The translations under genes were made by a program, and so were the position numbers. This document shows positions 8,188-16,190 of a stretch of DNA of 54,068 nucleotides, piece by piece. The DNA lies in the NCBI RefSeq assembly GCF_004349235.1, contig NZ_SMKY01000028.1, forward strand, positions 1-54,068, given 5' to 3'. The first letter of the stretch is position 1, and every line of letters begins with the position of its first letter. The notes under the pieces are model-generated. The model was not told the origin of the DNA. It ran no database searches and saw only the letters and a list, made by a program, of their open reading frames with translations. The stretch is from Actinomadura darangshiensis (GTDB lineage Bacteria > Actinomycetota > Actinomycetes > Streptosporangiales > Streptosporangiaceae).

Positions 8188-9621
8188 ATGACGGTTTTCG
8201 AGTACGCGCCGGCGCCGGAATCGGCGGCGATCGCCGACGTCCGCGCCTCGTACGGGCTCTTCATCGACGGCGAGTTCACCGACGGCGGCGGGGAACCGTT
8301 CAAAACGGTGAACCCCGCCACCGAGGAGGCCCTGGCCGAGGTCGCCACCGCCGACCAGGCGGACGTGGACCGCGCGGTCGCGGCCGCACGGCGGGCCTTC
8401 GAGACGGTATGGGGGCCGATGCCCGGGACGGAGCGGGCCAAGTACCTGTTCCGCATCGCGCGGCTGCTCCAGGAGCGCTCCCGCGAACTGGCCGTGCTGG
8501 AGTCGATCGACAACGGCAAGCCGATCCGCGAGTCCCGCGACGTCGACCTGCCGCTGGTCGCCGCCCACTTCTTCTACTACGCGGGCTGGGCCGACAAGCT
8601 CGGCCACGCCGGGTTCGGGCCGGACCCGCGCCCGCTCGGCGTCGCGGGGCAGGTCATCCCCTGGAACTTCCCGCTGCTGATGCTGGCCTGGAAGATCGCC
8701 CCCGCCCTCGCCTGCGGCAACACCGTCGTCCTCAAACCGGCCGAGACCACGCCGCTGACCGCGCTGCTGTTCGCCGGCATCTGCCGCCAGGCCGGCCTGC
8801 CGCCCGGTGTCGTCAACATCGTCACCGGCGCCGGCGAGACCGGACGCCTCCTGACGGGGCACCCCGGGATCGACAAGGTCGCCTTCACCGGCTCCACCGG
8901 CGTGGGCCGGCAGATCGCCCGCCAGGTGGCCGGCACGCGCAAGCGGCTCACCCTGGAACTGGGCGGCAAGGCCGCCAACATCGTCTTCGACGACGCCCCG
9001 ATCGACCAGGCCGTCGAGGGCATCGTCAACGGGATCTTCTTCAACCAGGGCCACGTGTGCTGCGCCGGCTCCCGCCTCCTCGTCCAGGAGTCGGTCGCCG
9101 CCGAACTCCTGGAGCGGCTCCGGACGCGGATGGCGACGCTGCGCGTCGGCGACCCCCTCGACAAGAACACCGACATCGGTGCGATCAACTCCGCCGCCCA
9201 GCTCGCGCGCATCCAGGACCTCGTCGCGGCGGGCGAGGCGGAGGGGGCCGAGCGCTGGGCGCCGGCCTGCGACCTTCCGGCGCAGGGGTACTGGTTCCCG
9301 CCCACGGTGTTCACCCAGGTGGCGGCCTCGCACCGGATCGCCCAGGAGGAGATCTTCGGGCCCGTCCTGTCGGTGCTGACCTTCCGCACCCCCGACGAGG
9401 CCGTCACCAAGGCCAACAACACCCCCTACGGGCTCTCCGCCGGGATCTGGACCGACAAGGGCTCGCGGATCCTGTGGACGGCCCAGCGCCTGCGGGCCGG
9501 AATCGTGTGGGCCAACACCTTCAACAAGTTCGACCCCGCCTCGCCGTTCGGCGGCTACAAGGAATCCGGATACGGCCGCGAAGGCGGACGCCACGGACTG
9601 GAGGCCTACCTCGATGTCTGA
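8188..9621 (+). CDS. Aldehyde dehydrogenase, catalytically complete
   Basis: 477 aa NAD(P)-dependent aldehyde dehydrogenase. The oxyanion-hole Asn is in VIPWNFP, the general base Glu257 in LELGGKAANIVF, and the nucleophile Cys291 in GHVCCAGSR. The C-terminal PFGGYKESGYGREGG motif is intact. It begins 6 bp after deoC and ends overlapping the next ALDH-like gene by 8 bp. It probably oxidises the aldehyde released by the aldolase to an acid. With the next gene it looks like a split version of the two-domain ALDH16 type (inference). Confidence 0.92.
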   Translation: MTVFEYAPAPESAAIADVRASYGLFIDGEFTDGGGEPFKTVNPATEEALAEVATADQADVDRAVAAARRAFETVWGPMPGTERAKYLFRIARLLQERSRELAVLESIDNGKPIRESRDVDLPLVAAHFFYYAGWADKLGHAGFGPDPRPLGVAGQVIPWNFPLLMLAWKIAPALACGNTVVLKPAETTPLTALLFAGICRQAGLPPGVVNIVTGAGETGRLLTGHPGIDKVAFTGSTGVGRQIARQVAGTRKRLTLELGGKAANIVFDDAPIDQAVEGIVNGIFFNQGHVCCAGSRLLVQESVAAELLERLRTRMATLRVGDPLDKNTDIGAINSAAQLARIQDLVAAGEAEGAERWAPACDLPAQGYWFPPTVFTQVAASHRIAQEEIFGPVLSVLTFRTPDEAVTKANNTPYGLSAGIWTDKGSRILWTAQRLRAGIVWANTFNKFDPASPFGGYKESGYGREGGRHGLEAYLDV

Positions 9622-10468
9622 CCGTCTCACCGTCCGCAAGACCTACAAGCTGTACATCGCCGGGGCGTTCCCCCGGTCCGAATCCGGCAGGACCTACGTG
9701 GTGAACGACGCCAAGGGCGGTTTCGCGGCCAATGCCGCGAAGGCGTCCCGCAAGGACGTCCGCGACGCGGTCGCGGCGGCCCGCAAGGCCCAGCCCGGCT
9801 GGGCGGACCGCACCGCCTACAACCGCGGCCAGATCCTCTACCGCATCGCCGAGATGCTGGAAGGCCGCCACGACGAGTTCACCGCCGAACTCCGCCGGAC
9901 CGGACTGTCCAAGGCCGACGCCGCCGCCCATGTGGACGCCGCCGTCGACCGGTGGGTCTGGTACGCCGGGTGGGCCGACAAACTCGCCGCGGTCACCGGT
10001 GCCGCCAACCCCGTCTCCGGCCCGTTCTTCAACTTCTCCACCCCCGAGCCGACCGGGGTGGTCGCCGTCGTCGCCCCCGACGACCCCCTCCTCGGCCTGG
10101 TCTCGGTGCTCGCCCCGGCGATCGTCGCCGGCAGCACCGCCGTCGTTCTGGCGTCCGAGCTCTCCCCGCTGCCGGCGGTCGTCCTCGCCGAGGTCCTGGC
10201 CACCAGCGACCTGCCCGGCGGGGTGGTCAACATCCTCACCGGCGACCGCGCCGAACTGGCCCCCTGGCTGGCCTCCCACATGGACGTGAACGCCATCGAC
10301 CTCACCGGCGCCGCCCCCGACCAGGCCCCCGAACTCGAAGGGGCCGCCGCCGGCAACCTCAAACGCGTCCTGCGGCCGTCCGGTACGGACTGGACGGCCA
10401 CCCCCGGCATCGACCGCATGACCGCCTTCCTGGAGACCAAGACCGTCTGGCACCCCGTAGGCGTCTGA
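9614..10468 (+). CDS. Short ALDH-like protein lacking catalytic residues
   Basis: 284 aa, alignable only with the N-terminal cofactor-binding portion of aldehyde dehydrogenases. It has YIAGAFPRSESG, the AAARKAQPGWADRT helix, GWADKLAAVTG, and DLPGGVVNILTGDRAEL. The PWN oxyanion motif is replaced by PDDP. The protein ends before any Cys or LELGGK motif, finishing with a short TKTVWHPVGV tail. It overlaps the active ALDH by 8 bp, so both are probably made together. No frameshift is visible and codon use is normal, so it looks like a maintained pseudo-enzyme subunit, similar in concept to the inactive second domain of ALDH16 proteins. Confidence 0.85.
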   Translation: MSDRLTVRKTYKLYIAGAFPRSESGRTYVVNDAKGGFAANAAKASRKDVRDAVAAARKAQPGWADRTAYNRGQILYRIAEMLEGRHDEFTAELRRTGLSKADAAAHVDAAVDRWVWYAGWADKLAAVTGAANPVSGPFFNFSTPEPTGVVAVVAPDDPLLGLVSVLAPAIVAGSTAVVLASELSPLPAVVLAEVLATSDLPGGVVNILTGDRAELAPWLASHMDVNAIDLTGAAPDQAPELEGAAAGNLKRVLRPSGTDWTATPGIDRMTAFLETKTVWHPVGV

Positions 10469-10495
10469 ACCCGCCGCCACCCGGTGCCCTCCCCG

Positions 10496-10530
10496 CACGC
10501 ACCGAACTCACCGTCCCCGGTGGGTGCGTG
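10496..10530 (+). terminator. Hairpin after the sugar operon
   Basis: Outer stem CACGCACC (10496-10503) pairs perfectly with GGTGCGTG (10523-10530). An overlapping alternative inner stem CACCG (10509-10513) pairs with CGGTG (10518-10522). It lies 28 bp after the last stop of the operon. There is no T-tract, which is common for actinobacterial terminators. Confidence 0.55.
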
Positions 10531-10650
10531 ACCGCGGCGCCCGCCAGGAGGGGCCCGCTGGTGTAGTGGCCGAGGAACGCCTGCCGGACGGCGTCGGCGG
10601 TGTACCGGAACGGGACCACGCGCGACGCGCCGTCCAGCCAGCCCGATGCA
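10525..10650 (-). pseudogene. Remnant of an ABC-2 type transporter permease C-terminus
   Basis: On the minus strand this interval reads GASRVVPFRYTADAVRQAFL then GHYTSGPLLAGAAV. This matches the conserved last extracellular loop and final helix of ABC-2 drug-export permeases (pattern PxRYxxDAxRxxFxG). No complete gene surrounds it. A plus-strand 31-codon frame (10646-10741, VASGGLRLADRLDVIESLLG...) abuts it and may be a second unrelated fragment. The 10469-10875 interval is therefore decayed coding DNA plus a promoter. Family recognition is by eye. Confidence 0.45.
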
Positions 10651-10818
10651 GGTCGCATCCGGCGGCCTGCGCCTCGCCGACCGCCTGGACGTGATCGAGA
10701 GCCTCCTGGGCCCCCGCGTCCTCGACTACGCGATCCGGTAATCCGCCCTGCGGCGGACGAAGCCCGCATCGCACACATACCGGGCCGCTCGATCGCAAGC
10801 GGCGGGAGCGCCCACTTA

Positions 10819-10831
10819 CACTGTTGCAGTG
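10819..10831. promoter_or_regulatory. Dyad in the promoter of the LysR gene
   Basis: CACTG-TTG-CAGTG inverted repeat inside an AT-richer patch, 44 bp upstream of the LysR start. It is a plausible autoregulatory site. Confidence 0.35.
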
Positions 10832-10875
10832 ATTACAACGGGCCATGGCCCGCCGCGGGGAGGGGACGGGAGCCG

Positions 10876-11787
10876 ATGAGCCTTCGTCAGTTCGAGTACG
10901 CCCTGGCCGTTGCCGAGGAGGGGTCGGTGACGGCCGCGGCGGAACTGCTGCACGTCGCTCAACCGTCCATGTCGCAGCAGATCCGGGGCCTGGAACGGGA
11001 ACTCGGCGTGAAACTGTTCGCCCGCACGCCGACCGGACTGGTGCCGACCGCGGCCGGCCGCGCGTTCCTGCGGGAGGCGGAGGTCGCGGTCAACGCGGCG
11101 CGGCGGGCGAAGGCGACGGCGCGGGCCGGTGCCGACGAGCTGGTGGGCGAACTGGTGGTCGCGGTGCAGATGGGCTTCGGCGCGCGGCAGTTGCCGGGCG
11201 CGCTGGGCGCGCTGCGCCGCCGCTTCCCGCGGCTGGAGGTCACCGTCTTCGAGGAGCCGAGCTCCGCCGAACTGGAGCGGCTGGGACGCCGGGGCGTCCT
11301 GGACCTCGCCCTGATGGCGGCATGCGATCAGACACCCGACGACGCCCACCACCTCGGCGACGAGGAGTTCGTCGTGGTGCTGGGCGCCGGGCACCGGCAA
11401 CTCGCCGCGGACCGGGTCGAGCTGCGCGAACTGGAGGGGGAGCCGTGGGTGAGGTTCGACCGCGACAGCGCACTCGACGGCGTGCTGCTGGACGTGCTGC
11501 GGGGCAACGAGCGGCCCCCGGCCACCGCCGCCCGCGTGTCCCAGGCGGCGACGGCCGTGCGCTGGGCCGCCCACGGACTGGGGGCAACGCTCGTCCCCGC
11601 CTCCGCGGTGCCCCACGATCACGAGCACCTCGCGCGCCCGGTGTCCCCGGCCGTTTCCCAGCCCGTCATCGCCGTGCTCCGGCACGACGCGGGGCCGGCG
11701 GAGACGGCCCTGCTCGACCTCCTGCGCCAGGAGACCTGGCACGACTCCGCTGAACTCAGCCTCGGTGGAATTCGCCGCCGTCGATAG
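10876..11787 (+). CDS. LysR-family transcriptional regulator
   Basis: 303 aa. The winged HTH is at residues 1-60 (FEYALAVAEEGSVTAAAELL, VAQPSMSQQIRGLERELGVK), followed by the LysR substrate-binding domain (VFEEPSSAELERLGRRGVLD; VRWAAHGLGATLVPASAVP). ATG at 10876 follows a GGGGACGGG purine stretch. It is convergent with the SDR gene and overlaps its 3' end by 32 bp. The divergent partner a LysR usually controls is missing; only transporter remnants lie upstream, so the target is not evident. Confidence 0.9.
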   Translation: MSLRQFEYALAVAEEGSVTAAAELLHVAQPSMSQQIRGLERELGVKLFARTPTGLVPTAAGRAFLREAEVAVNAARRAKATARAGADELVGELVVAVQMGFGARQLPGALGALRRRFPRLEVTVFEEPSSAELERLGRRGVLDLALMAACDQTPDDAHHLGDEEFVVVLGAGHRQLAADRVELRELEGEPWVRFDRDSALDGVLLDVLRGNERPPATAARVSQAATAVRWAAHGLGATLVPASAVPHDHEHLARPVSPAVSQPVIAVLRHDAGPAETALLDLLRQETWHDSAELSLGGIRRRR

Positions 11788-12550
11788 CGAGACTGCTCCC
11801 GGTCAGCCAGCTCGCTCGGCCGGACACAAGGAACAGCACCGCGTTGGCGATGTCGTCGGGTCGGCCGTCGCGCCCCAGCGGCACGACGCTTCCGGTCTCG
11901 CTCGGCGCCGCGGCGTCGCCCTGGTCCGGCGCGCCGTCCAGGCGTGCCCACTGCTCCCGCGTCGCTTCGCCGCCGGGGGTGGCGGTCCTGCCAGGGGACA
12001 CGGTGTTGACCCGGATACCGAACGGGGCCAGCTCCAAGGCCAGTCCCCGGCTGTAGTTCTCCAGCGCGGCCTTAGCCGCCGTGTAGTGCAAGAACGGCGC
12101 TACCGGCGTGGGGACGGCGGCCGAGGAGACATGCACGATCATCCCTGAACGCCGCTCGCGCATCCCCGGCGTCAACAGTGAATTCAGCCGCACTGAGGCC
12201 AGGAGGTTCAGGTTCAGCGCGTCCTGCCACTCCTCGTCGGGGATGGCCGAACTGCCGCCGCCTGGCCGCGCCCCGCCTGCGTTGTGGACGAGGATGTCCA
12301 CCCCTCCGAACGTTTCCTGCGCGGCAGCGGCGAGCGCCTCCGCTCCGGCCCGCGTCCGGACGTCGGCCGCCACGAAGGCGGCCCCTTCCGGCACCGTGCC
12401 CGCCGCCGACCTGGCGGTCGCGAGCACCTCGGCGCCCGCGTCCAGGAACTGGCGCACGACGGCCGCTCCGATACCGCGAGAACCACCCGTGACCAGGGCC
12501 CGCTTTCCCTTGAGTTCCCGCATTTGCGACCCGCTTTCGATCGTGGTCAT
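11756..12550 (-). CDS. SDR-family NAD(P)-dependent oxidoreductase
   Basis: 264 aa classical short-chain dehydrogenase. Cofactor motif VTGGSRGIGAAVV (TGxxxGxG), NAG motif VHNAGGA, catalytic Ser in HVSSAAVPTP and YxxxK in HYTAAKAALENYS. The substrate is not predictable. The start is either the ATG at 12550 or an in-frame ATG nine codons in (MRELKGK). The 3' end overlaps the LysR gene tail-to-tail. Confidence 0.9.
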   Translation of the reverse strand: MTTIESGSQMRELKGKRALVTGGSRGIGAAVVRQFLDAGAEVLATARSAAGTVPEGAAFVAADVRTRAGAEALAAAAQETFGGVDILVHNAGGARPGGGSSAIPDEEWQDALNLNLLASVRLNSLLTPGMRERRSGMIVHVSSAAVPTPVAPFLHYTAAKAALENYSRGLALELAPFGIRVNTVSPGRTATPGGEATREQWARLDGAPDQGDAAAPSETGSVVPLGRDGRPDDIANAVLFLVSGRASWLTGSSLAIDGGEFHRG

Positions 12551-12903
12551 GTCGGCCCTTTCGGTAGTGTGTTCATTCGCTCGACGAAAAGGTGTGACAT
12601 GTGCGAATCGCGATGATCACCTCGTCGAGTTGTTTCACGCTACGTCCGAAAAAGAACGAGAAGCAAAGACGAAATGTCAGCGGACGCCATAGGAAATTCC
12701 TAAGTCCCCTGGCCGCGGCGCTGGTCGAGGGTTCCGGGGTGTGGACGTCGTCGGCCACAACTACTCTGGCCACATCAAGGAGATGGGACGGGAGTTCCCG
12801 GCATCGTCCGCCGCTCTTCCTTCCCGGTCGAGTACGTTTCCCTGATCGTCCGGCTGCGTCCCGGCCTGGGCGCCTGCACCGACCGCATCGTCAAGGAGGC
12901 CCG
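12551..12903. other. Gene-free interval with a palindrome
   Basis: About 350 bp without a convincing gene. The first half is noticeably AT-richer than the window and holds the perfect dyad TAGGAA-A-TTCCTA at 12690-12702. The second half regains high GC and coding-like composition, but no frame has both a start and a recognisable motif. It carries the AAGGAGG ribosome site of the next gene just before 12904. Confidence 0.5.
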
Positions 12904-13533
12904 ATGGTCCGCTCGTTCGCCGACGCCGTCCGCTGGACGGAAGAGGGCACCAAGCTGTTCCTCGGAGCGGCCGGAGACCTGGCCGAGCCGGAGTTCGACG
13001 CCCCCAGCCTGCTGCCCGGCTGGACCCGGAGGCATTTGGTCGCCCACGTCGCGGCGAACGCCGAAGCGCTCGGCAACCTGGTGCACTGGGCGGCCACCGG
13101 CGAGGCGACCCCCATGTACGCCTCGCCCGAAGAACGGTCGGCCGGGATCGAGAGTGGCGCCCGCATGGACGGCGCCGAGCTGACCGGCTGGCTGGCCCGG
13201 TCCAGCAACGCGCTGCGGACGGCGATGGACGGCCTGACCGAGCCTCAGTGGCAGGCCGAGGTGGCCACGGCGCAGGGCCGCGCCGTGCCCGCCACCAACG
13301 TGCCCTGGATGCGGTCGCGCGAGGTGTTCATCCACGCCGTCGACCTCGACCGCGGAGTCTCCTTCGCCGATCTACCGGGCGACTTCCTGCAAGCCCTCGT
13401 CACCGACATCGCCGCCGAGCGGCAACTGGACCCCGGGACACTGCCGGACGGGCCGCTGCCCGACGTGGCCGCCTGGCTGGCAGGACGCCCGCACAGCCTC
13501 GCCGGCGCCCCGCCGATCGGCTCCTGGCTCTGA
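12904..13533 (+). CDS. Maleylpyruvate isomerase-family mycothiol-dependent protein
   Basis: 209 aa. The N-terminal DinB-like metal-binding bundle is recognisable by LPGWTRRHLVAHVAANAEAL (first His) and WMRSREVFIHAVDLD (Glu and His), with the typical actinobacterial C-terminal lobe ending WLAGR. Members use mycothiol and a divalent metal; characterised examples isomerise maleylpyruvate in gentisate degradation, but most are uncharacterised. The start at 12904 is set by AAGGAGG seven bases upstream. The gene is convergent with the beta-ketoadipate operon across a shared hairpin. Confidence 0.85.
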   Translation: MVRSFADAVRWTEEGTKLFLGAAGDLAEPEFDAPSLLPGWTRRHLVAHVAANAEALGNLVHWAATGEATPMYASPEERSAGIESGARMDGAELTGWLARSSNALRTAMDGLTEPQWQAEVATAQGRAVPATNVPWMRSREVFIHAVDLDRGVSFADLPGDFLQALVTDIAAERQLDPGTLPDGPLPDVAAWLAGRPHSLAGAPPIGSWL

Positions 13534-13588
13534 CGCCGGTTCTACGGGCCAACTGAGCCGGGGAACCGGCGGCTGACGGTCAGCCGCC
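13534..13588. terminator. Bidirectional terminator with two mutually exclusive hairpins
   Basis: Hairpin A: CGCCGGTTC (13534-13542) with GAACCGGCG (13563-13571). Hairpin B: GGCGGCTGA (13568-13576) with TCAGCCGCC (13580-13588), 3-nt loop. Both are perfect 9-bp stems and share 13568-13571, so only one can form at a time. The site lies between two convergent genes, and hairpin B includes the stop of the CoA-transferase gene. Confidence 0.65.
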
Positions 13589-14242
13589 CGGTGTGGAGGC
13601 GTCCTGGAGCGGGACGGGCAGCCGGTCGCGGAGCTCGTCGACCGTGACGCCGAAGGTCTCGCGGACCGACGCGCCGTCCGGGCCCACGTCGATGACGGCG
13701 ATGTCGGTGTAGACCCGGCTGACGCAGCCGACGCCGGTCAGCGGGTAGGTGCAGGCGGGCACCAGCTTGGACGCGCCCTCCTTGTCGAAGAGCGTCATCA
13801 TCACGAAGACCTGCTTGGCGCCGATGGCCAGGTCCATCGCGCCGCCGACGGCCGGGATGGCACCCGGGGCGCCGGTGCTCCAGTTGGCGAGGTCCCCGGT
13901 CGCCGAGACCTGGAACGCGCCCAGCACGCACACGTCGAGATGGCCGCCGCGCATCATGGCGAAGGAGTCCGCGTGGTGGAAGTACGACGCGCCGGGCAGC
14001 TCGGTCACCGGGACCTTGCCGGCGTTGGTGAGGTCGGGGTCCACGTCGTCACCGGTCGCGGCGGGCCCCATGTTGAGCATGCCGTTCTCGGTGTGCAGGA
14101 CGACGCCGGACCCGTCCGGGAGATGGTCGGCGACCCGGGTGGGCCGGCCGATGCCGAGGTTGACGTAGGAGCCGGCCGGGATGTCGCGGGCGACGACCGC
14201 GGCGAGCTCGTCCGGCGTGAGGGGCCCTGTGGTGACGGACAT
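13580..14242 (-). CDS. pcaJ: 3-oxoacid CoA-transferase subunit B (PcaJ-like)
   Basis: 220 aa. With subunit A it moves CoA from succinyl-CoA to a 3-oxoacid, probably 3-oxoadipate. The catalytic Glu is in HTENGMLNMG (ENG motif), preceded by YVNLGIGRPTRVADHL. Ends with a normal subunit-B C-terminus. It lies 2 bp after subunit A and is last in a three-gene operon with a thiolase. The thiolase partner and LysR neighbour argue for the beta-ketoadipate pathway rather than ketone-body use, though an acetoacetate enzyme is the main alternative. Confidence 0.88.
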   Translation of the reverse strand: MSVTTGPLTPDELAAVVARDIPAGSYVNLGIGRPTRVADHLPDGSGVVLHTENGMLNMGPAATGDDVDPDLTNAGKVPVTELPGASYFHHADSFAMMRGGHLDVCVLGAFQVSATGDLANWSTGAPGAIPAVGGAMDLAIGAKQVFVMMTLFDKEGASKLVPACTYPLTGVGCVSRVYTDIAVIDVGPDGASVRETFGVTVDELRDRLPVPLQDASTPGG

Positions 14243-14244
14243 GG

Positions 14245-14940
14245 TCAGCGCGCTCCTTGGACGGTGTACTGCCGCTCATCGACCCGTACCACGCGGTCGA
14301 CGTGGATACCGGGTGTGACGACCGCCTCCGGGTCGAGGTCGCCGGTGGCGACGACCTCGGCCACCTGCACGATCGTGGTGGCCGCGGCCGTGGCCATGAC
14401 CGGAGCGAAGTTGCGGGCGGTCTTGCGGTAGACGAGGTTGCCCATCCGGTCGGCGCGATGGGCCGCGATCAGCGCGACGTCGCCCTTGATGGGGAACTCC
14501 AGGAGGTGGACGCGCCCGTCGATGGTCCGGGTCTCCTTGCCCTCGGCCAGGGGAGTGCCCACGGCGGTCGGGCAGTAGAAGGCGCCGATGCCCGCACCGG
14601 CCGCGCGCATCCGCTCGGCGAGGTTGCCCTGCGGCACGACCTCCAGCTCGATCTTCCCGGCCCGGTAGAGCTCGTCGAAGACGTAGGAGTCGCTCTGCCG
14701 GGGGAAGGAGCAGAGCACCCTCCGCACCTGCCCGGCCTTGAGCAGCGCGGCCAGCCCCACGTCGCCGTTGCCGGCGTTGTTGGACACGATGGTGAGGTCC
14801 TTCGCGCCCTGCCGGATCAGCCCGTCGATGAGGTCGAACGGCATGCCCGCGAAGCCGAAGCCGCCGACCAGGACGGTGCTGCCGTCCTCGATCCCGCTCA
14901 CGGCCTCGTCGACGCTGTCAAAGATCTCAGCTCGGCTCAT
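14245..14940 (-). CDS. pcaI: 3-oxoacid CoA-transferase subunit A (PcaI-like)
   Basis: 231 aa. Signature VGGFGFAGMPFDLIDGLI (the GxGGxG-P CoA-transferase family 1 motif) near residues 25-42 and TIVSNNAGNGDVGLAALL further on. ATG at 14940 overlaps the thiolase stop by 4 bp, so the start is well fixed. Works as a heteromer with subunit B. Confidence 0.9.
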   Translation of the reverse strand: MSRAEIFDSVDEAVSGIEDGSTVLVGGFGFAGMPFDLIDGLIRQGAKDLTIVSNNAGNGDVGLAALLKAGQVRRVLCSFPRQSDSYVFDELYRAGKIELEVVPQGNLAERMRAAGAGIGAFYCPTAVGTPLAEGKETRTIDGRVHLLEFPIKGDVALIAAHRADRMGNLVYRKTARNFAPVMATAAATTIVQVAEVVATGDLDPEAVVTPGIHVDRVVRVDERQYTVQGAR

Positions 14941-16118
14941 GCTCCCGCCTCCGTGCTGTCCAGGACGACGGCCAGGCCCTGCCCGACGCCGATGCAGATG
15001 GCGGCGACGCCCCAGCGCTCGCCGCGCTCGCGGAGCACCTTCGCGAGCGTGCCGAGGACGCGGGCGCCGCTGGCCCCCAGCGGGTGGCCGATCGCTATCG
15101 CGCCGCCCCTGGTGTTGACGATCTCCGGGTCGACGCCCCAGGCGTCGACGCAGACCAGCGACTGGACGGCGAAGGCCTCGTTGAGCTCGACTGCGCCGAC
15201 CTGGTCCCAGCCGATCCCGGCTCGCGCGAGGGCGCGGTTCGCCGCCTCGACGGGGGCGTAGCCGAACTCCTGCGGGTCGAGGGCGAACGCGCCCCGTCCG
15301 GCGATGCGCGCGAGGGGGTCGAGGCCGATCCGCTCGGCGGCGGCGGACGAGCCGAGCAGCAGGGCGGACGCGCCGTCGCTCAGCGGCGAGGCGTTGCCCG
15401 CGGTGATGGTGCCGTCCGGGCGGAAGCTCGGCTTGAGCCCGGACAGCTTCTCCAGCGAGGTGTCGGCGCGGATGCCCTCGTCCCGCTTCAGCCCATCGGC
15501 GGGGACGACGAGGCCGTCGTAGAAGCCCTCGTCCCACGCGGCCGCCGCCAGCCGGTGGGACCGCAGGGCGAACGCGTCCTGGCGCTCCCGTCCGACGCCG
15601 TACTTCCGCTGGAGCTGCTCGTTGGCCTCCCCGAGCGAGACGGTCCACTCCTTCGGCATGCGCGGGTTCACCAGCCGCCAGCCGAGCGTGGTCGAGACCG
15701 CGGCGAGGTCGCCGGCCGGGAAGCCCTTGGCCGGCTTCGGCAGCACCCACGGCGCCCGGGTCATCGATTCCACCCCGCCGGCCAGGACGACGTCGGCGTC
15801 CCCGGACTCGATCGTCCGCGAGCCGATCATCGCCGCGTCCAGGCTGGAGCCGCACAGCCGGTTGACGGTCGAGCCGGGCACGCCGGTCGGCAGCCCGGCG
15901 AGCAGCGCGGCCATCCGGCCGACGTTGCGGTTCTCCTCGCCCGCACCGTTCGCGTTGCCCCAGACGACCTCGCCGATCCCGGCCGGGTCCAGCCGCGGCG
16001 CCCGCTCCAGCAGCGCGGTGATCACGCCCGCCGCGAGATCGTCCGGCCGGACGCCCGACAAGGCGCCGTTGAACCGCCCGAACGGTGTCCGGACGGCGGA
16101 GTACAGGTAGGAGCTCAT
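14937..16118 (-). CDS. pcaF: Acetyl-CoA acyltransferase / beta-ketoadipyl-CoA thiolase
   Basis: 393 aa thiolase. It cleaves 3-oxoadipyl-CoA with CoA to succinyl-CoA and acetyl-CoA. The nucleophile is the Cys of VNRLCGSSLDA (about residue 90). The second active-site blocks are VNTRGGAIAIGHPLGASGAR and AAICIGVGQGLA. The open frame extends upstream to 16241, but MSSYLYSAVRTPFG at 16118 is the standard thiolase start. The longer form would cross the LysR operator and the divergent gene. First gene of a pcaFIJ-like operon; upstream ring-cleavage genes are not in the window. Confidence 0.9.
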   Translation of the reverse strand: MSSYLYSAVRTPFGRFNGALSGVRPDDLAAGVITALLERAPRLDPAGIGEVVWGNANGAGEENRNVGRMAALLAGLPTGVPGSTVNRLCGSSLDAAMIGSRTIESGDADVVLAGGVESMTRAPWVLPKPAKGFPAGDLAAVSTTLGWRLVNPRMPKEWTVSLGEANEQLQRKYGVGRERQDAFALRSHRLAAAAWDEGFYDGLVVPADGLKRDEGIRADTSLEKLSGLKPSFRPDGTITAGNASPLSDGASALLLGSSAAAERIGLDPLARIAGRGAFALDPQEFGYAPVEAANRALARAGIGWDQVGAVELNEAFAVQSLVCVDAWGVDPEIVNTRGGAIAIGHPLGASGARVLGTLAKVLRERGERWGVAAICIGVGQGLAVVLDSTEAGA

Positions 16119-16142
16119 GCCGTCGAGGCTAGATGGCCTCCC

Positions 16143-16162
16143 TTGATACAGTGAAGTATCAA
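16143..16162. promoter_or_regulatory. 20-bp LysR operator between thiolase and LysR genes
   Basis: TTGATAC-N6-GTATCAA, a perfect 7+7 dyad in a 72-bp divergent promoter region. It contains the T-N11-A pattern typical of LysR sites. It is centred about 34 bp from the thiolase start and 38 bp from the LysR start, so it can serve both directions. Confidence 0.75.
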
Positions 16163-16190
16163 TATCCGTCCTCATTGAGACGTTCACGAT

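Noticed and set aside
12720..12903. A small gene upstream of the mycothiol-dependent isomerase
   Set aside because: One frame reads a coding-like VEYVSLIVRLRPGLG but has no start codon, no stop in place and no recognisable family.
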